Assembly: GCF_038502225.1 (NCBI RefSeq)
Contig: NW_027196945.1
Coordinates: 1 to 64,000, forward strand
Origin: Cherax quadricarinatus
Lineage: Eukaryota > Arthropoda > Malacostraca > Decapoda > Parastacidae
DNA: 64,000 nucleotides
Direction of reading: 5' to 3'
Both the position numbers and the translations under genes were made by a program. Position 1 is the first letter of the stretch; every line of letters starts with the position of its first letter. This document shows, piece by piece, positions 13,601 to 27,420 of the stretch. The notes under the pieces were generated by a model, which saw nothing but the letters and a program-made list of their open reading frames with translations, was not told where the DNA came from and ran no database searches.

Positions 13601-16600
13601 ATACCAAGTAGTATAACATATATACACTTGTGCCGGTAGTTTAATAATGGTTTATCAGGTAGTATAACATATACACTTGTGCCGGTAGTTTAATAATGGT
13701 ATATCAGGTAGTATAACATATATACACTTGTGCCGGTAGTTTAATAATGGTATATCAGGTAGTATAACATATATACACTTGTGCCGGTAGTTTAATAATG
13801 GTATATCAAGTAGTATAACATATATACACTTGTGCCGGTAGTTTAATAATGGTATATCAGGTAGTATAACATATATACACTTGTGCCGGTAGTTTAATAA
13901 TGGTATATCAAGTAGTATAACATATATACACTTGTGCCGGTAGTTTAATAATGGTATATCAAGTAGTTTAACATACATACACTTGAGCCGGTAGTTTAAT
14001 AATGATATATCAAGTAGTATAACATATATACACTTGTGCCGGTAGTTTAATAATGGTATATCAAGTAGTATAACATATATACACTTGTGCCGGTAGTTTA
14101 ATAATGGTATATCAAGTAGTATAACATATATACACTTGTGCCGGTAGTGTAATAATGATTTATCAGGTAGTATGACATGTATACACTTGTGCCGGTAGTT
14201 TAATAACGGTATATCAGGTAGTATAACATATATACACTTGTTCCGGTAGTTTAATAATGGTATATCAGGTAGTATAACATATATACACTTGTGCCGGTAG
14301 TTTAATAATGGTATATCAGGTAGTATAACATATATACACTTGTGCCGGTAGTTTAATAATGGTATATCAAGTAGTATAACATATATACACTTGTGCCGGT
14401 AGTTTAATAATGGTATATCAGGTAGTATAACATATATACACTTGTGCCGGTAGTTTAATAATGGTATATCAAGTAGTATAACATATATACACTTGTGCCG
14501 GTAGTTTAATAATGGTATATCAAGTAGTATAACATATATACACTTGTGCCGGTAGTTTAATAATGGTATATCAGGTAGTATAACATATATACACTTGTGC
14601 CGGTAGTTTAATAATGGTATATCAGGTAGTATAACATATATACACTTGTGCCGGTAGTTTAATAATGGTATATCAAGTAGTATAACATATATACACTTGT
14701 GCCGGTAGTTTAATAATGGTATATCAGGTAGTATAACATATATACACTTGTGCCGGTAGTTTAATAATGGTATATCAAGTAGTATAACATATATACACTT
14801 GTGCCGGTAGTTTAATAATGGTATATCAGGTAGTATAACATATATACACTTGTGCCGGTAGTTTAATAATGGTATATCAGGTAGTATAACATATATGCAC
14901 TTGTGCCGGTAGTTTAATAATGGTATATCAAGTAGTATAACATATATACACTTGTGCCGGTAGTTTAATAATGGTATATCAAGTAGTATAACATATATAC
15001 ACTAGTGCCGGTAGTTTAATAATGGTATATCTGGTAGTATAACATATAAACACTTGAGCCGGTAGTTTAATAATGGTATATCTGGTAGTATAACATATAT
15101 ACACTTGTGCAGGTAGTTTAATAATGGTATATCAAGTAGTATAACATATATACACTTGTACCGGTAGTTTAATAATGGTATGTCAGGTAGTATAGCATAT
15201 ATACACTTGTGCCGGTAGTTTAATAATGGTATATCAAATAGTATAATAATATATACACTTGTGCCGGTAGTTTAATAATGGTATATCAGGTAGTATAACA
15301 TGTATACACTTGTGCCAGTAGTTTAATAATGGTACATTAGGTAGTATAACATATATCCACTTGTGCCTGCAGTTTAATAATGGTATATCAGGTAGTATAA
15401 CATATATATTCTTGTGCCGGTAGTTTAATAATGGTATATCAAGTAGTATAACATATATACACTTGTGCCGGTAGTTTAATAATGGTATATCAGGTAGTAT
15501 GACATATATACACTTGTGCCGGTAGTTTAATAATGGTATATCAGGTAGTATAACATATATACACTTGTGCCGGTAGTTTAATAATGGTATATCAGGTAGT
15601 ATAACATTATACACTTGTGCCGGTAGTTTAATAATGGTGTATCAAGTAGTATAACATATATACACTTGTGCCGGTAGTTTAGTAATGGTATATCATGTAG
15701 TTTAACATACATACACTTGAGCCGGTAGTTTTATAATGGTATATCAAGTAGTATAACATATATTCACTTGTGCCGGTAGTTTAATAATGGTACATCAAGT
15801 AGGATAACATATATACACTTGTGCCGGTAGTTTAATAATGGTATATCAGGTAGTATAACATATATACACTTGTGCCGTTAGTTTAATAATGGTATATCAG
15901 GTAGTATAACATATATACACTTGTGCCGGTAGTTTAATAATGGTATATCAGGTAGTATAACATATATACACTTGTACCGGTAGTTTAATAATGGTATATC
16001 AAGTAGTATAACATATATACACTTGCACCGGTAGTTTAATAATTTTATGTCAGGTAGTATAACATATATACACTTGTGCAGGTAGTTTAATAATGGTATA
16101 TCAAGTAGTATAACATATATACACTTGTGCCTTTAGTGTAATAATGGTTTATCAGGTAGTATAACATGTATACACTTGTGCCGGTAGTTTAATAACGGTA
16201 TATCAGGTAGTGTAACATATATATACACTTGTACCGGCAGTTTAATAATGTTATATTAGGTAGTATAACATATATACACTTGTGCCGGTAGTTTAATAAT
16301 GGTATATCAGGTAGTATAACATATATACACTTGTGCCGGTAGTTTAATAATGGTATATCAGGTAGTATAACATATATACACTTGCGCCGGTAGTTTAATA
16401 ATGGTATATCAGGTAGTATAACAAATATACACTTGTGCCGGTAGTTTAATAATGGTATATCAGGTAGTATAACATATATACACTTGTGCCGGTAGTTTAA
16501 TAATGGTATATCAGGTAGTATAACATATATACACTTGTGCCGGTAGTTTAATAATGGTATATAAGGTTGTATAACATATACACACTTGTGCCGGTAGTTT

Positions 16601-19600
16601 AATAATGGTATATCAAGTAGTATAACATATATACACTTTTACCTGTAGTTTAATAATGGTATGTCAGGTAGTATAACATATATACACTTGTGCCGGTAGT
16701 TTAATAATGGTATATCAGGTAGTATAACATATATACACTTGTGCCGGTAGTTTAATAATGGTATATCAAGTAGTATAACATATATACACTTGTGCCGGTA
16801 GTTTAATAATGGTATATCAGGTAGTATAACATATATACACTTGTGCCGGTAGTTTAATAATGGTATATCAGGTAGTATAACATATATACACTTGTGCCGG
16901 TAGTTTAATAATGGTATATCAAGTAGTATAACATATAAACACTTGTGCCGGTAGTTTAATAATGGTATATCAGGTAGTATAACATATATACACTTGTGCC
17001 GGTAGTTAAATAATGGTATATCAGGTAGTATAACATATATACACTTGTGCCGGTAGTTTAATAATGGTATATCAGGTAGTATAACATATATGCACTTGTG
17101 TCGGTAGTTTAATAATGGTATATCAGGTAGTATAACATATATACACTTGTGCCGGTAGTTTAATAATGGTATATCAGGTAGTATAACATATGTACACTTG
17201 TGCCGGTAGTTTAATAATGGTATATCAGGTAGTATAACATATATACACTTGTGCCGGTAGTTTAATAATGGTATATCAGGTAATATAACATATATACACT
17301 TGTGCCTGTAGTTTAATAATGGTATATCAAGTAGTATAACATATATACACTTGTGCCGGTAGTTTAATAATGGTATATCAAGTAGTATAACATATATACA
17401 CTTGTGCCGGTAGTTTAATAATGGTATATCAGGTAGTATTACATATATACACTTGTGCTGGTAGTTTAATAATGGTATATCAAGTAGTTTAACATATATA
17501 CACGTGTGCCGGTAGTTTAATAATGGTATATCAAGTAGTATAACATATATACACTTGCACCGGTAGTTTAATAATTTTATGTCAGGTAGTATAACATATA
17601 TACACTTGTGCAGGTAGTTTAATAATGGTATATCAAGTAGTATAACATATATACACTTGTGCCTTTAGTGTAATAATGGTTTATCAGGTAGTATAACATG
17701 TATACACTTGTGCCGGTAGTTTAATAACGGTATATCAGGTAGTGTAACATATATATACACTTGTACCGGTAGTTTAATAATGTTATATTAGGTAGTATAA
17801 CATATATACACTTGTGCCGGTAGTTTAATAATGGTATATCAGGTAGTATAACATATATACACTTGTGCCGGTAGTTTAATAATGGTATATCAGGTAGTAT
17901 AACATATATACACTTGTGCCGGTAGTTTAATAATGGTATATCAAGTAGTATAACATATATATACACTTGTGCCGGTAGTTTAATAATGGTATATCAGGTA
18001 GTATGACATATATACACTTGTGCCGGTAGTTTAATAATGGTATATCAAGTAGTATAACATATATACACTTGTGCCTGTAGTTTAATAATGGTATACCAAG
18101 TAGTATAACATATATACACTTGTGCCGGTAGTTTAATAATGGTATATCAGGTAGCATAACATATGTACACTTGTGCCGGTAGTTTAATAATGGTATATCA
18201 GGTAGTATAACATATATACACTTGTGCCGGTAGTTTAATAATGGTATATCAGGTAGTATAACATATATACACTTGTGCCTGTAGTTTAATAATCGTATAT
18301 CAAGTAGTATAACATATATACACTTGTGCCGGTAGTTTAATAATGGTATATCAGGTAGTATAACATATATACACTTGTGCCGGTAGTTTAATAATGGTAT
18401 ATCAGGTAGTATAACATATATACACTTTTGCTGGTAGTTTAATAATGGTATATCAAGTAGTTTAACATATATACACTTGTGCCGGTAGTTTAATAATGGT
18501 ATATCAAGTAGTATGACATATATACACTTGTACCGGTAGTTTATTAATTTTATGTCAGGTAGTATAACATATATACACTTGTGCCGGTAGTTTAATAATG
18601 GTATATCAAGTAGTATAACATATATACACTTGTGCCGGTAGTGTAATAATGGTTTATCAGGTAGTATAACATGTATACACTTGTGCCGGTAGTTTAATAA
18701 CGGTATATCAGGTAGTATAACATATATATACACTTGTACCGGTAGTTTAATAATGGTATATCTGGTAGTATAACATATATACACTTGTGCCGGTAGTTTA
18801 ATAATGGTATATCAGGTAGTATAACATATATACACTTGTGCCGGTAGTTTAATAATGGTATATCAAGTAGTATAACATATATACACTTGTGCCGGTAGTT
18901 TAATAATGGTATATCAGGTAGTATAACATATATACACTTGTGCCGGTAGTTTAATAATGGTATATCAAGTAGTATAACATATATACACTTGTGCCGGTAG
19001 TTTAATAATGGTATATCAGGTAGTATAACATATATACACTTGTGCCGGTAGTTTAATAATGGTATATCAGGTAGTATAACATATATGCACTTGTGCCGGT
19101 AGTTTAATAATGGTATATCAAGTAGTATAACATATATACACTTGTTCCGGTTGTTTAATAATGGTATATCAAGTAGTATAACATATATACACTAGTGCCG
19201 GTAGTTTAATAATGGTATATCAGGTAGTATAACATATAAACACTTGAGCCGGTAGTTTAATAATGGTATATCTGGTAGTATAACAAATATACACTTGTGC
19301 AGGTAGTTTAATAATGGTATATCAAGTAGTATAACATATATACACTTGTACCGGTAGTTTAATAATGGTATGTCAGGTAGTATAACATATATACACTTGT
19401 GCCGGTAGTTTAATAATGGTATATCAAGTAGTATAATAATATATACACTTGTGCCGGTAGTTTAATAATGGTATATCAGGTAGTATAACATGTATACACT
19501 TGTGCCAGTAGTTTAATAATGGTACATTAGGTAGTATAACATATATCCACTTGTGCCTGCAGTTTAATAATGGTATATCAGGTAGTATAACATATATATT

Positions 19601-22600
19601 CTTGTGCCGGTAGTTTAATAATGGTATATCAAGTAGTATAACATATATACACTTGTGCCGGTAGTTTAATAATGGTATATCAGGTAGTATGACATATATA
19701 CACTTGTGCCGGTAGTTTAATAATGGTATATCAGGTAGTATAACATATATACACTTATGACGGTTGTTTAATAATGGTATATCAGGTAGTATAACATTAT
19801 ACACTTGTGCCGGTAGTTTAATAATGGTATATCAAGTAGTATAGCATATATTCACTTGTGCCGGTAGTTTAGTAATGGTATATCATGTAGTTTAACATAC
19901 ATACACTTGTGCCGGTAGTTTAATAATGGTACATCAAGTAGGATAACATATATACACTTGTGCCGGTAGTTTAATAATGGTATATCAGGTAGTATAACAT
20001 ATATACACTTGTGCCGTTAGTTTAATAATGGTATATCAGGTAGTATAACATATATACACTTGTGCCGGTAGTTTAATAATGGTATATTAGGTAGTATAAC
20101 ATATATACACTTGTGCCGGTAGTTTAATAATGGTATATCAGGTAGTATAACATATATACACTTGTACCGGTAGTTTAATAATGGTATATCAAGTAGTATA
20201 ACATATATACACTTTTACCTGTAGTTTAATAATGGTATGTAAGGTAGTATAACATATATACACTTGTGCCGGTAGTTTAATAATGGTATATCAAGTAGTT
20301 TAACATATATACACTTGTGCCGGTAGTGTAATAATGGTTTATCAGGTAGTATAACATGTATACACTTGTGCCGGTAGTTTAATAACGGTATATCAGGTAG
20401 TATAACATATATACACTTGTACCGGTAGTTTAATAATGGTATATTAGGTAGTATAACATATATACACTTGTGCCGGTAGTTTAATAATGGTTTGTCAGGT
20501 AGTATAACATATATACACTTGTGCCGGTAGTTTAATAATGGTATATCAGGTAGTATAACATATATACACTTGTGCCGGTAGTTTAATAATGGTATATCAA
20601 GTAGTATAACATATAAACACTTGTGTCGGTAGTTTAATAATGGTATATCAGGTAGTATAACATATATACACTTGTGCCGGTAGTTAAATAATGGTATATC
20701 AGGTAGTATAACATATATACACTTGTGCCGGTAGTTTAATAATGGTATATCAGGTAGTATTACATATATACACTTGTGCCGGTAGTTTAATAATGGTATA
20801 TCAGGTAGTATAACATATGTACACTTGTGCCGGTAGTTTAATAATGGTATATCAGGTAGTATAACATATATACACTTGTGCCGGTAGTTTAATAATGGTA
20901 TATCAGGTAATATAACATATATACACTTGTGCCTGTAGTTTAATAATGGTATATCAAGTAGTATAACATATATACACTTGTGCCGGTAGTTAAATATTGG
21001 TATATCAGGTAGTATAACATATATACACTTGTGCCGGTAGTTTAATAATTGTATATCAGGTAGTATTACATATATACACTTGTGCTGGTAGTTTAATAAT
21101 GGTATATCAAGTAGTTTAACATTTATACACGTGTGCCGGTAGTTTAATAATGGTATATCAAGTAGTATAACATATATACACTTGCACCGGTAGTTTAATA
21201 ATTTTATGTCAGGTAGTATAACATATATACACTTGTGCCGGTAGTTTAATAATGGTATATCAAGTAGTATAACATATATACACTTGTGCCTTTAGTGTAA
21301 TAATGGTTTATCAGGTAGTATAACATGTATACACTTGTGCCGGTAGTTTAATAACGGTATATCAGGTAGTGTAACATATATATACACTTGTACCGGTAGT
21401 TTAATAATGGTATATTAGGTAGTATAACATATATACACTTGTGCCGGTAGTTTAATAATGGTATATCAGGTAGTATAACATATATACACTTGTGCCGGTA
21501 GTTTAATAATGGTATATCATTTAGTATAACATATATACACTTGTGCCGGTAGTTTAATAATGGTATATCAAGTAGTATAACATATATATACACTTGTGCC
21601 GGTAGTTTAATAATGGTATATCAGGTAGTATAACATATATACACTTGTGCCGGTAGTTTAATAATGGTATATCAAGTAGTATAACATATATACACTTGTG
21701 CCTGTAGTTTAATAATGGTATACCAAGTAGTATAACATATATACACTTGTGCCGGTAGTTTAATAATGGTATATCAGGTAGCATAACATATGTACACTTG
21801 TGCCGGTAGTTTAATAATGGTATATCAGGTAGTATAACATATATACACTTGTGCCGGTAGTTTAATAATGGTATATCAGGTAGTATAACATATATACACT
21901 TGTGCCTGTAGTTTAATAATCGTATATCAAGTAGTATAACATATATACACTTGTGCCGGTAGTTTAATAATGGTATATCAGGTAGTATAACATATATACA
22001 CTTGTGCCGGTAGTTTAATAATGGTATATCAGGTAGTATAACATATATACACTTGTGCTGGTAGTTTAATAATGGTATATCAAGTAGTTTAACATATATA
22101 CACTTGTGCCGGTAGTTTAATAATGGTATATCAAGTAGTATGACATATATACACTTGTACCGGTAGTTTATTAATTTTATGTCAGGTAGTATAACATATA
22201 TACACTTGTGCCGGTAGTTTAATAATGGTATATCAAGTAGTATAACATATGTACACTTGTGCCGGTAGTGTAATAATGGTTTATCAGGTAGTATAACATG
22301 TATACACTTGTGACGGTAGTTTAATAACGGTATATCAGGTAGTATAACATATATATACACTTGTACCGGTAGTTTAATAATGGTATATCAGGTAGTATAA
22401 CATATATACACTTGTGCCGGTAGTTTAATAATGGTATATCACGTAGTATAACATATATACACTTGTGCCGGTAGTTTAATAATGGTATATCAAGTAGTAT
22501 AACATATATACACTTGTACCGGTAGTTTAATAATGGTATATCAGGTAGTATAACATATATACACTTGTGCCGGTAGTTTAATAATGGTATATCAAGTAGT

Positions 22601-23187
22601 ATAACATATATACACTTGTGCCGGTAGTTTAATAATGGTATATCAAGTAGTATAACATAAATACACTTGTGCCGGTAGTTTAATAATGGTATATCAGGTA
22701 GTATAACATATATACACTTGTGCCGGTAGTTTAATAATGGTATATCAGGTAGTATAACATATATACACTTGTGCCGGTAGTTTAATAATGGTATATCAAG
22801 TAGTATAACATATACGTGTATACACTTGTGCCGGTAGTTTAATAATGGTATATCAGGTAGTATAACATATATACACTTGTGCCGGTAGTTTAATAATGGT
22901 ATATCAAGTAGTATAACATATATACACTTGTTCCGGTAGTTTAATAATGGTATATCAGGTAGTATAACATATATACACTTGTGCCGGTAGTTTAATAATG
23001 GTATATCAATTAGTATAACATATATACACTTGTGCCGGTAGTTTAATAATGGTATATCAAGTAGTATAACATATATACACTTGTGCCGGTAGTTTAATAA
23101 TGGTATATCATTTAGTATAACATATATACACTTGTGCCGGTAGTTTAATAATGGTATATCAAGTAGTATAACTATATACACTTGTGA
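7629..23187. repeat. 51-bp minisatellite array (about 300 units)
   Basis: The array is 15.5 kb of a 51-bp unit that contains CACTTGTGCCGGTAGTTT followed by AATAATGGTATATCAGGTAG and a TATAACATATATA segment. The main alternation is CAGGTAG versus CAAGTAG. Shortened units occur near 10160-10260, 10455 and 11770-11830. Half of the unit resembles the neighbouring 23-bp unit. Marker-variant blocks recur at about 1.5, 3.6, 3.8 and 4.2 kb spacing, showing higher-order duplication. The 17-codon protein repeats on the minus strand are artefacts of 51 being divisible by three. Confidence 0.97.
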
Positions 23188-23810
23188 AACACTCCATCAT
23201 TGCTATCAATAAAAAGTTGTTTTAGCAGATCTTTAAAGAAATAAAATGCAATACAAAGTTCTGTTATAAAAATATAGTTAAGTCATACCTCACCTTTGTA
23301 TCTTATAATCATTTCAACAAAAAAATATCCCTGGCTGTACTTTTTATTTATTATGACGTCTGGTTATTATGACGTCTTCAGTAACTCAGTTCTACTGAAA
23401 GTAGAATTGAGTTACCAATTCATGGAATTAGATAAGTGGTTGGAGACCAGGAATAACTGTACTGGATGGAGACACGTCTCAGAAGGATCGTCATGGACGT
23501 GTTCCTGAACTTAATGAACCTCGGTTGTGACATGTAATTTACTATACCTTTATTTTATTATTTTCTTAACATCAGATAGGTTTCACTATGTAAGTATTTC
23601 CAAAGAAACTGACTAGGTCGGACTTTTTCCTACAAAAATACCACATCCAAAAACTCCCATAAATCTTCCCACAAAAGAATGAAATTCCCACAGAAAAAAT
23701 CCCACAGTTTTATGGCATAAATATCCTAACACAAACGTTCCCACGTGAGATCATTTCTCCCACAAATTTATGAGAATTTCCGTCAAAATGGCAACACGCA
23801 GTAAAGAATA
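23188..23810. other. Array flank, copy A of a duplicated locus
   Basis: Non-tandem sequence directly after the 51-bp array. It begins AAACACTCCATCATTGCTAT and later contains a CCCAC-rich stretch (about 23660-23780). The same order of motifs recurs at 26540-27345, including the ATCAATAAAAAGT segment, the GGCTGTACTTTTTATT segment and the CCCAC cluster. The two stretches are therefore diverged direct repeats. No protein-coding signal is convincing here. Confidence 0.75.
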
Positions 23811-24274
23811 AGTGGAACACGAAAACAGACGTGTGCAGGACGTGTGAGCTTGTACCGTCCACTCTCCCTAACAGTAGACACTATACATTGTATTACCAGA
23901 TTTATACATGTCTAAAGTAACTAATTTAGACACATTTATATTGATAACCTAATTCCTATATCCATATATAATTACATAATAAATATTAGACCTTATTAAG
24001 GCTTATTAATCAATATAGAATATAAAGTAAGTGTCAACTGTCTCCCTGACTGTGCTGAGAGGCAGCAGCTGGCGGAGGTGTGTTAGTCATGACGCAACCA
24101 TACTCATGGTTCGTTTACCTATATAAGTGGAATATTTCGTGTACAGTTTACATAGACATTGCTTCTATATACAAGAGTTAGCCTACGAACTCTAAGTGAC
24201 AAGATAGAAAGAGAACATTGTTCTATATATGTTGCAAATTTCAAGGACAGAAATAGACAACTTACGTTGGTACG
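23811..24274 (+). promoter_or_regulatory. Unassigned sequence with a TATA-like motif
   Basis: There is no recognisable gene in this stretch. A TATATAAG motif lies at about 24120-24127 and could be a core promoter for a transcript starting some 30 bases downstream, just before the 24.3-kb tandem repeat. In AT-rich DNA this motif is weak evidence, and no coding exon follows that I can identify. Confidence 0.2.
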
Positions 24275-24585
24275 GAATTTCTCCTCTACGGTGGCACAGG
24301 CTAAGCTGAACTTACACGGTAATTACATGATATCGTCTCCACAGTGATACAGGCTAGGCTTATGTTAACGGTAACTACATGATATCTCCACAGTGACACA
24401 GACTAAGCTTATCTTAAACGGTAGCTACATGATATCGTCTCCACAGTGACACAGGCTAGGCTTATGTTAATGGTAACTACATGATATCTCCACAGTGACA
24501 GGTTAAGCTTATATTAAACGGTAACTACATGATAACGTCTCCAAGTGACACAGGCTAAGCTGATCTCATAGTACATGATCTCATT
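24275..24585 (+). repeat. Tandem repeat of about 60 bp, five to six diverged copies
   Basis: Copies contain ACGGTAACTACATGATATC, then CTCCACAGTGACACAGGCTA and AGCTTATSTTAA. Alternate units carry or lack a short GTC insertion after GATATC, which suggests that a two-unit block was duplicated. The next 300 bases, 24586-24889, hold no gene or repeat I recognise apart from a short TA run near 24766. Confidence 0.8.
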
Positions 24586-24889
24586 TTTAGTGACGTTACT
24601 TATACTAATCTCACATGAGTGGGTTATTTGTGAATAAATATTAATTTCAGCAATATTACCAATATAGTTTTAGCCATTAAATTTGTTTAGCTATTATAGG
24701 CTTAAATTGATTTATAAGCAAGAGTGGCCTTGGCATAACAGGAAGGCCATTCCATTTCTTTATTAATATATATATATGGTAGGTGCTCGAGACATGGCCA
24801 CCTACTGCACGTATTACAAAATATTACATAATAACGTTCATTTCCCTTGATACAGTATTGACATATTTTCGATAGCCCAAATAGTGTAT

Positions 24890-26328
24890 TAGTTAGTGTT
24901 ATAATAGTATAACATGTAGTGTAATAATAGTATAACATAGTGTAATAATAGTATAACATGTAGAGTAATAATAGTATAACATATAGTGTAATAATAGTAT
25001 AACATGTAGTGTAATAATAGTATAACGTAGTGTAGTAATAGTATAACGTGTAGTGTAATAATAGTATAACATGTAGTGTAATAATAGTATAACATGTAGT
25101 GTAATAATAGTATAACGTAGTGTAATAATAGTATAACATATAGTGTAATAATAGTATAACATGTAGTGTAATAATAGTATAACATGTAGAGTAATAATAG
25201 TATAACATATAGTGTAATAATAGTATAACATATAGTGTAATAATAGTATAACGTAGTGTAGTAATAGTATAACGTGTAGTGTAATAATAGTATAACATGT
25301 AGTGTAATAATAGTATAACATGTAGTGTAATAATAGTATAACGTAGTGTAATAATAGTATAACATATAGTGTAATAATAGTATAACATGTAGTGTAATAA
25401 TAGTATAACATATAGTGTAATAATAGTATAACATGTAGTGTAATAATAGTATAACATAGTGTAATAATAGTATAACATATAGTGTAATAATAGTATAACA
25501 TATAGTGTAATAATAGTATAACATGTAGTGTAATAATAGTATAACATAGTGTAATAATAGTATAACATATAGTGTAATAATAGTATAACATGTAGTGTAA
25601 TAATAGTATAACATATAGTGTAATAATAGTATAACATATAGTGTAATAATAGTATAACATATAGTGTAATAATAGTATAACATATAGTGTAATAATAGTA
25701 TAACATATAGTGTAATAATAGTATAACATATAGTGTAATAATAGTATAACATGTAGTGTAATAATAGTATAACATGTAGTGTAATAATAGTATAACGTGT
25801 AGTGTAATAATAGTATAACATATAGTGTAATAATAGTATAACATGTAGTGTAATAATAGTATAACATATAGTGTAATAATAGTATAACATATAGTGTAAT
25901 AATAGTATAACGTGTAGTGTAATAATAGTATAACATATAGTGTAATAATAGTATAACGTGTAGTGTAATAATAGTATAACATATAGTGTAATAATAGTAT
26001 AACATATAGTGTAATAATAGTATAACATATAGTGTAATAATAGTATAACGTGTAGTGTAATAATAGTATAACATATAGTGTAATAATAGTATAACATATA
26101 GTGTAATAATAGTATAACATATAGTGTAATAATAGTATAACATATAGTGTAATAATAGTATAACATATAGTGTAATAATAGTATAACATATAGTGTAATA
26201 ATAGTATAACATATAGTGTAATAATAGTATAACATATAGTGTAATAATAGTATAAAATGTAGTGTAATAAATAATAGTATAACGTGTAGTGTAATAATAG
26301 TATAACGTGTAGTGTAATAATAGTATAG
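24890..26328. repeat. 23-bp minisatellite array, second block
   Basis: About 60 units related to the 5.1-7.6 kb array, with core AATAATAGTATAACATATAG then TGT. Some units are 21 bp or shorter (AACATAGTGT and AACGTAGTGT forms), and these occur in repeated blocks. Long minus-strand reading frames here encode only YYYYT/LLHY repeats and are not genes. Confidence 0.95.
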
Positions 26329-26335
26329 TCTCAGT

Positions 26336-26458
26336 AGTACCAGTTACCAGTTACCAGTAACCAGTTACCAGTAACCAGTTACCAGTAACCAGTTACCAGT
26401 AACCAGTTACCAGTAACCAGTTACCAGTAACCAGTTACCAGTAACCAGTAACCAGTAG
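26336..26458. repeat. 14-bp tandem repeat
   Basis: About eight copies of CCAGTTACCAGTAA directly abut the end of the second 23-bp array. The last units lose the regular alternation of GTTA and GTAA. Confidence 0.95.
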
Positions 26459-26504
26459 ATGACTCACTACCAATTTTTGCCCCATCCACGTTATATAACC
26501 CACA

Positions 26505-27345
26505 TGACAATAGCAGGTAGTGCAACACGTACATACTTGTGCAACACTCCACTGATGCTATCAATAAAAAGTATATTTTAGCAAAACTTTAACCTTAAGA
26601 TTGAGCAGCATAATGAAGAAAAATAATAAACTCAGTTACAAAATATAGGTTATAAGTAAGTCATAGTTCACCTTTGTATTTATGATCATTTTCCCAAAAC
26701 AAAGAATGTCTGTGGCTGTACTTTTTATTACTCATGTCGTCCGGTCTTGAGAGGGGCAAATAGTATATTCTTAGAGTAGAAGTGAGTTAAGAAATGAATG
26801 GAGTTGTATCAGTGGGTGGAGACCAGCGAGAAGTATACAGGATGGAAACACATCCCAGACGGATCGCCATGGACGTGTTTCATTGTCAGATGTAATTTGC
26901 TCATACCATTATTCCCCTCAAGGAAGGTTCCTTGATGTTGGTGAGGGGCTCTTGATTTAGGGAATTGGATCTGTGCTCCAGTTCCCCGAATTAAGCCTGA
27001 ATGCCTTCGACATCCCCCCCCCCCCCGGCGCTGTATAATCCTCCGGGTTTAGCGCTTCCCCTTTGATTATAATAATAATAATCATACTATTATTTTATTC
27101 TTTTCTTAATTAACATCAGATAGGTGTCGCTATGCGAATATTTTCAGAAGAAATTGACGAGGTTGGACTTTTCCCACACAAAAATTCCACATAACAAAAC
27201 TCCCATAAAAGATCCCACAAAAGAAAAATTCCCACAGAAAAGCCCACAGTTTTATGGCATAATTATCCTCCCACAAACTTTCCCACGTGAGGTCATTTCT
27301 CCCACAAATTTATAAGAATTTTCATTCAAAATGATAACTCATAAG
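26505..27345. other. Array flank, copy B of the duplicated locus
   Basis: This stretch is homologous to 23150-23810. It starts with one degenerate 51-bp-type unit (AGCAGGTAGTGCAACACGTA, then CATACTTGTGCAACACTCC) and continues through the AATAAAAAGT, GGCTGTACTTTTTATT and CCCAC-cluster segments. A SINE-like insert at 26914-27081 is absent from copy A. The protein reading frame across the CCCAC cluster is not supported by anything else. Confidence 0.75.
26914..27081 (+). mobile_element. Short interspersed element with target-site duplication
   Basis: A 168-bp insert starts at CCCCTCAAGGAAGGTTCC and ends in a GATTATAATAATAATAA tail. It is flanked by TCATACCATTATT (26901-26913) and TCATACTATTATT (27082-27094), a 13-bp duplication with one mismatch. 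The insert is missing at the equivalent place in the paralogous flank, which confirms it as an insertion. It contains a C12-like tract near 27017 and a GGCGCTGTATAATCCTCCGG motif that I recognise as common in decapod sequence. I see no clear Pol III A and B boxes. Confidence 0.75.
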
Positions 27346-27420
27346 TTTAGTCCGAATAGTTGCAAATTTGAAATTTTAGTGAAATAGTTTCAAAACTTTG
27401 AATTGGTGGAATCAGATCAA

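Noticed and set aside
5697..26235. Minus-strand frames encoding LLHYLLYYYY and RHKCIYVILPDIPLLNY repeats
   Set aside because: These are direct translations of the 23-bp and 51-bp repeat units. Indels shift them arbitrarily and similar frames exist in every register.
1..26328. CRISPR-like array of regular repeats
   Set aside because: Units are contiguous tandem copies without unique spacers, and the context is eukaryotic with no cas genes.
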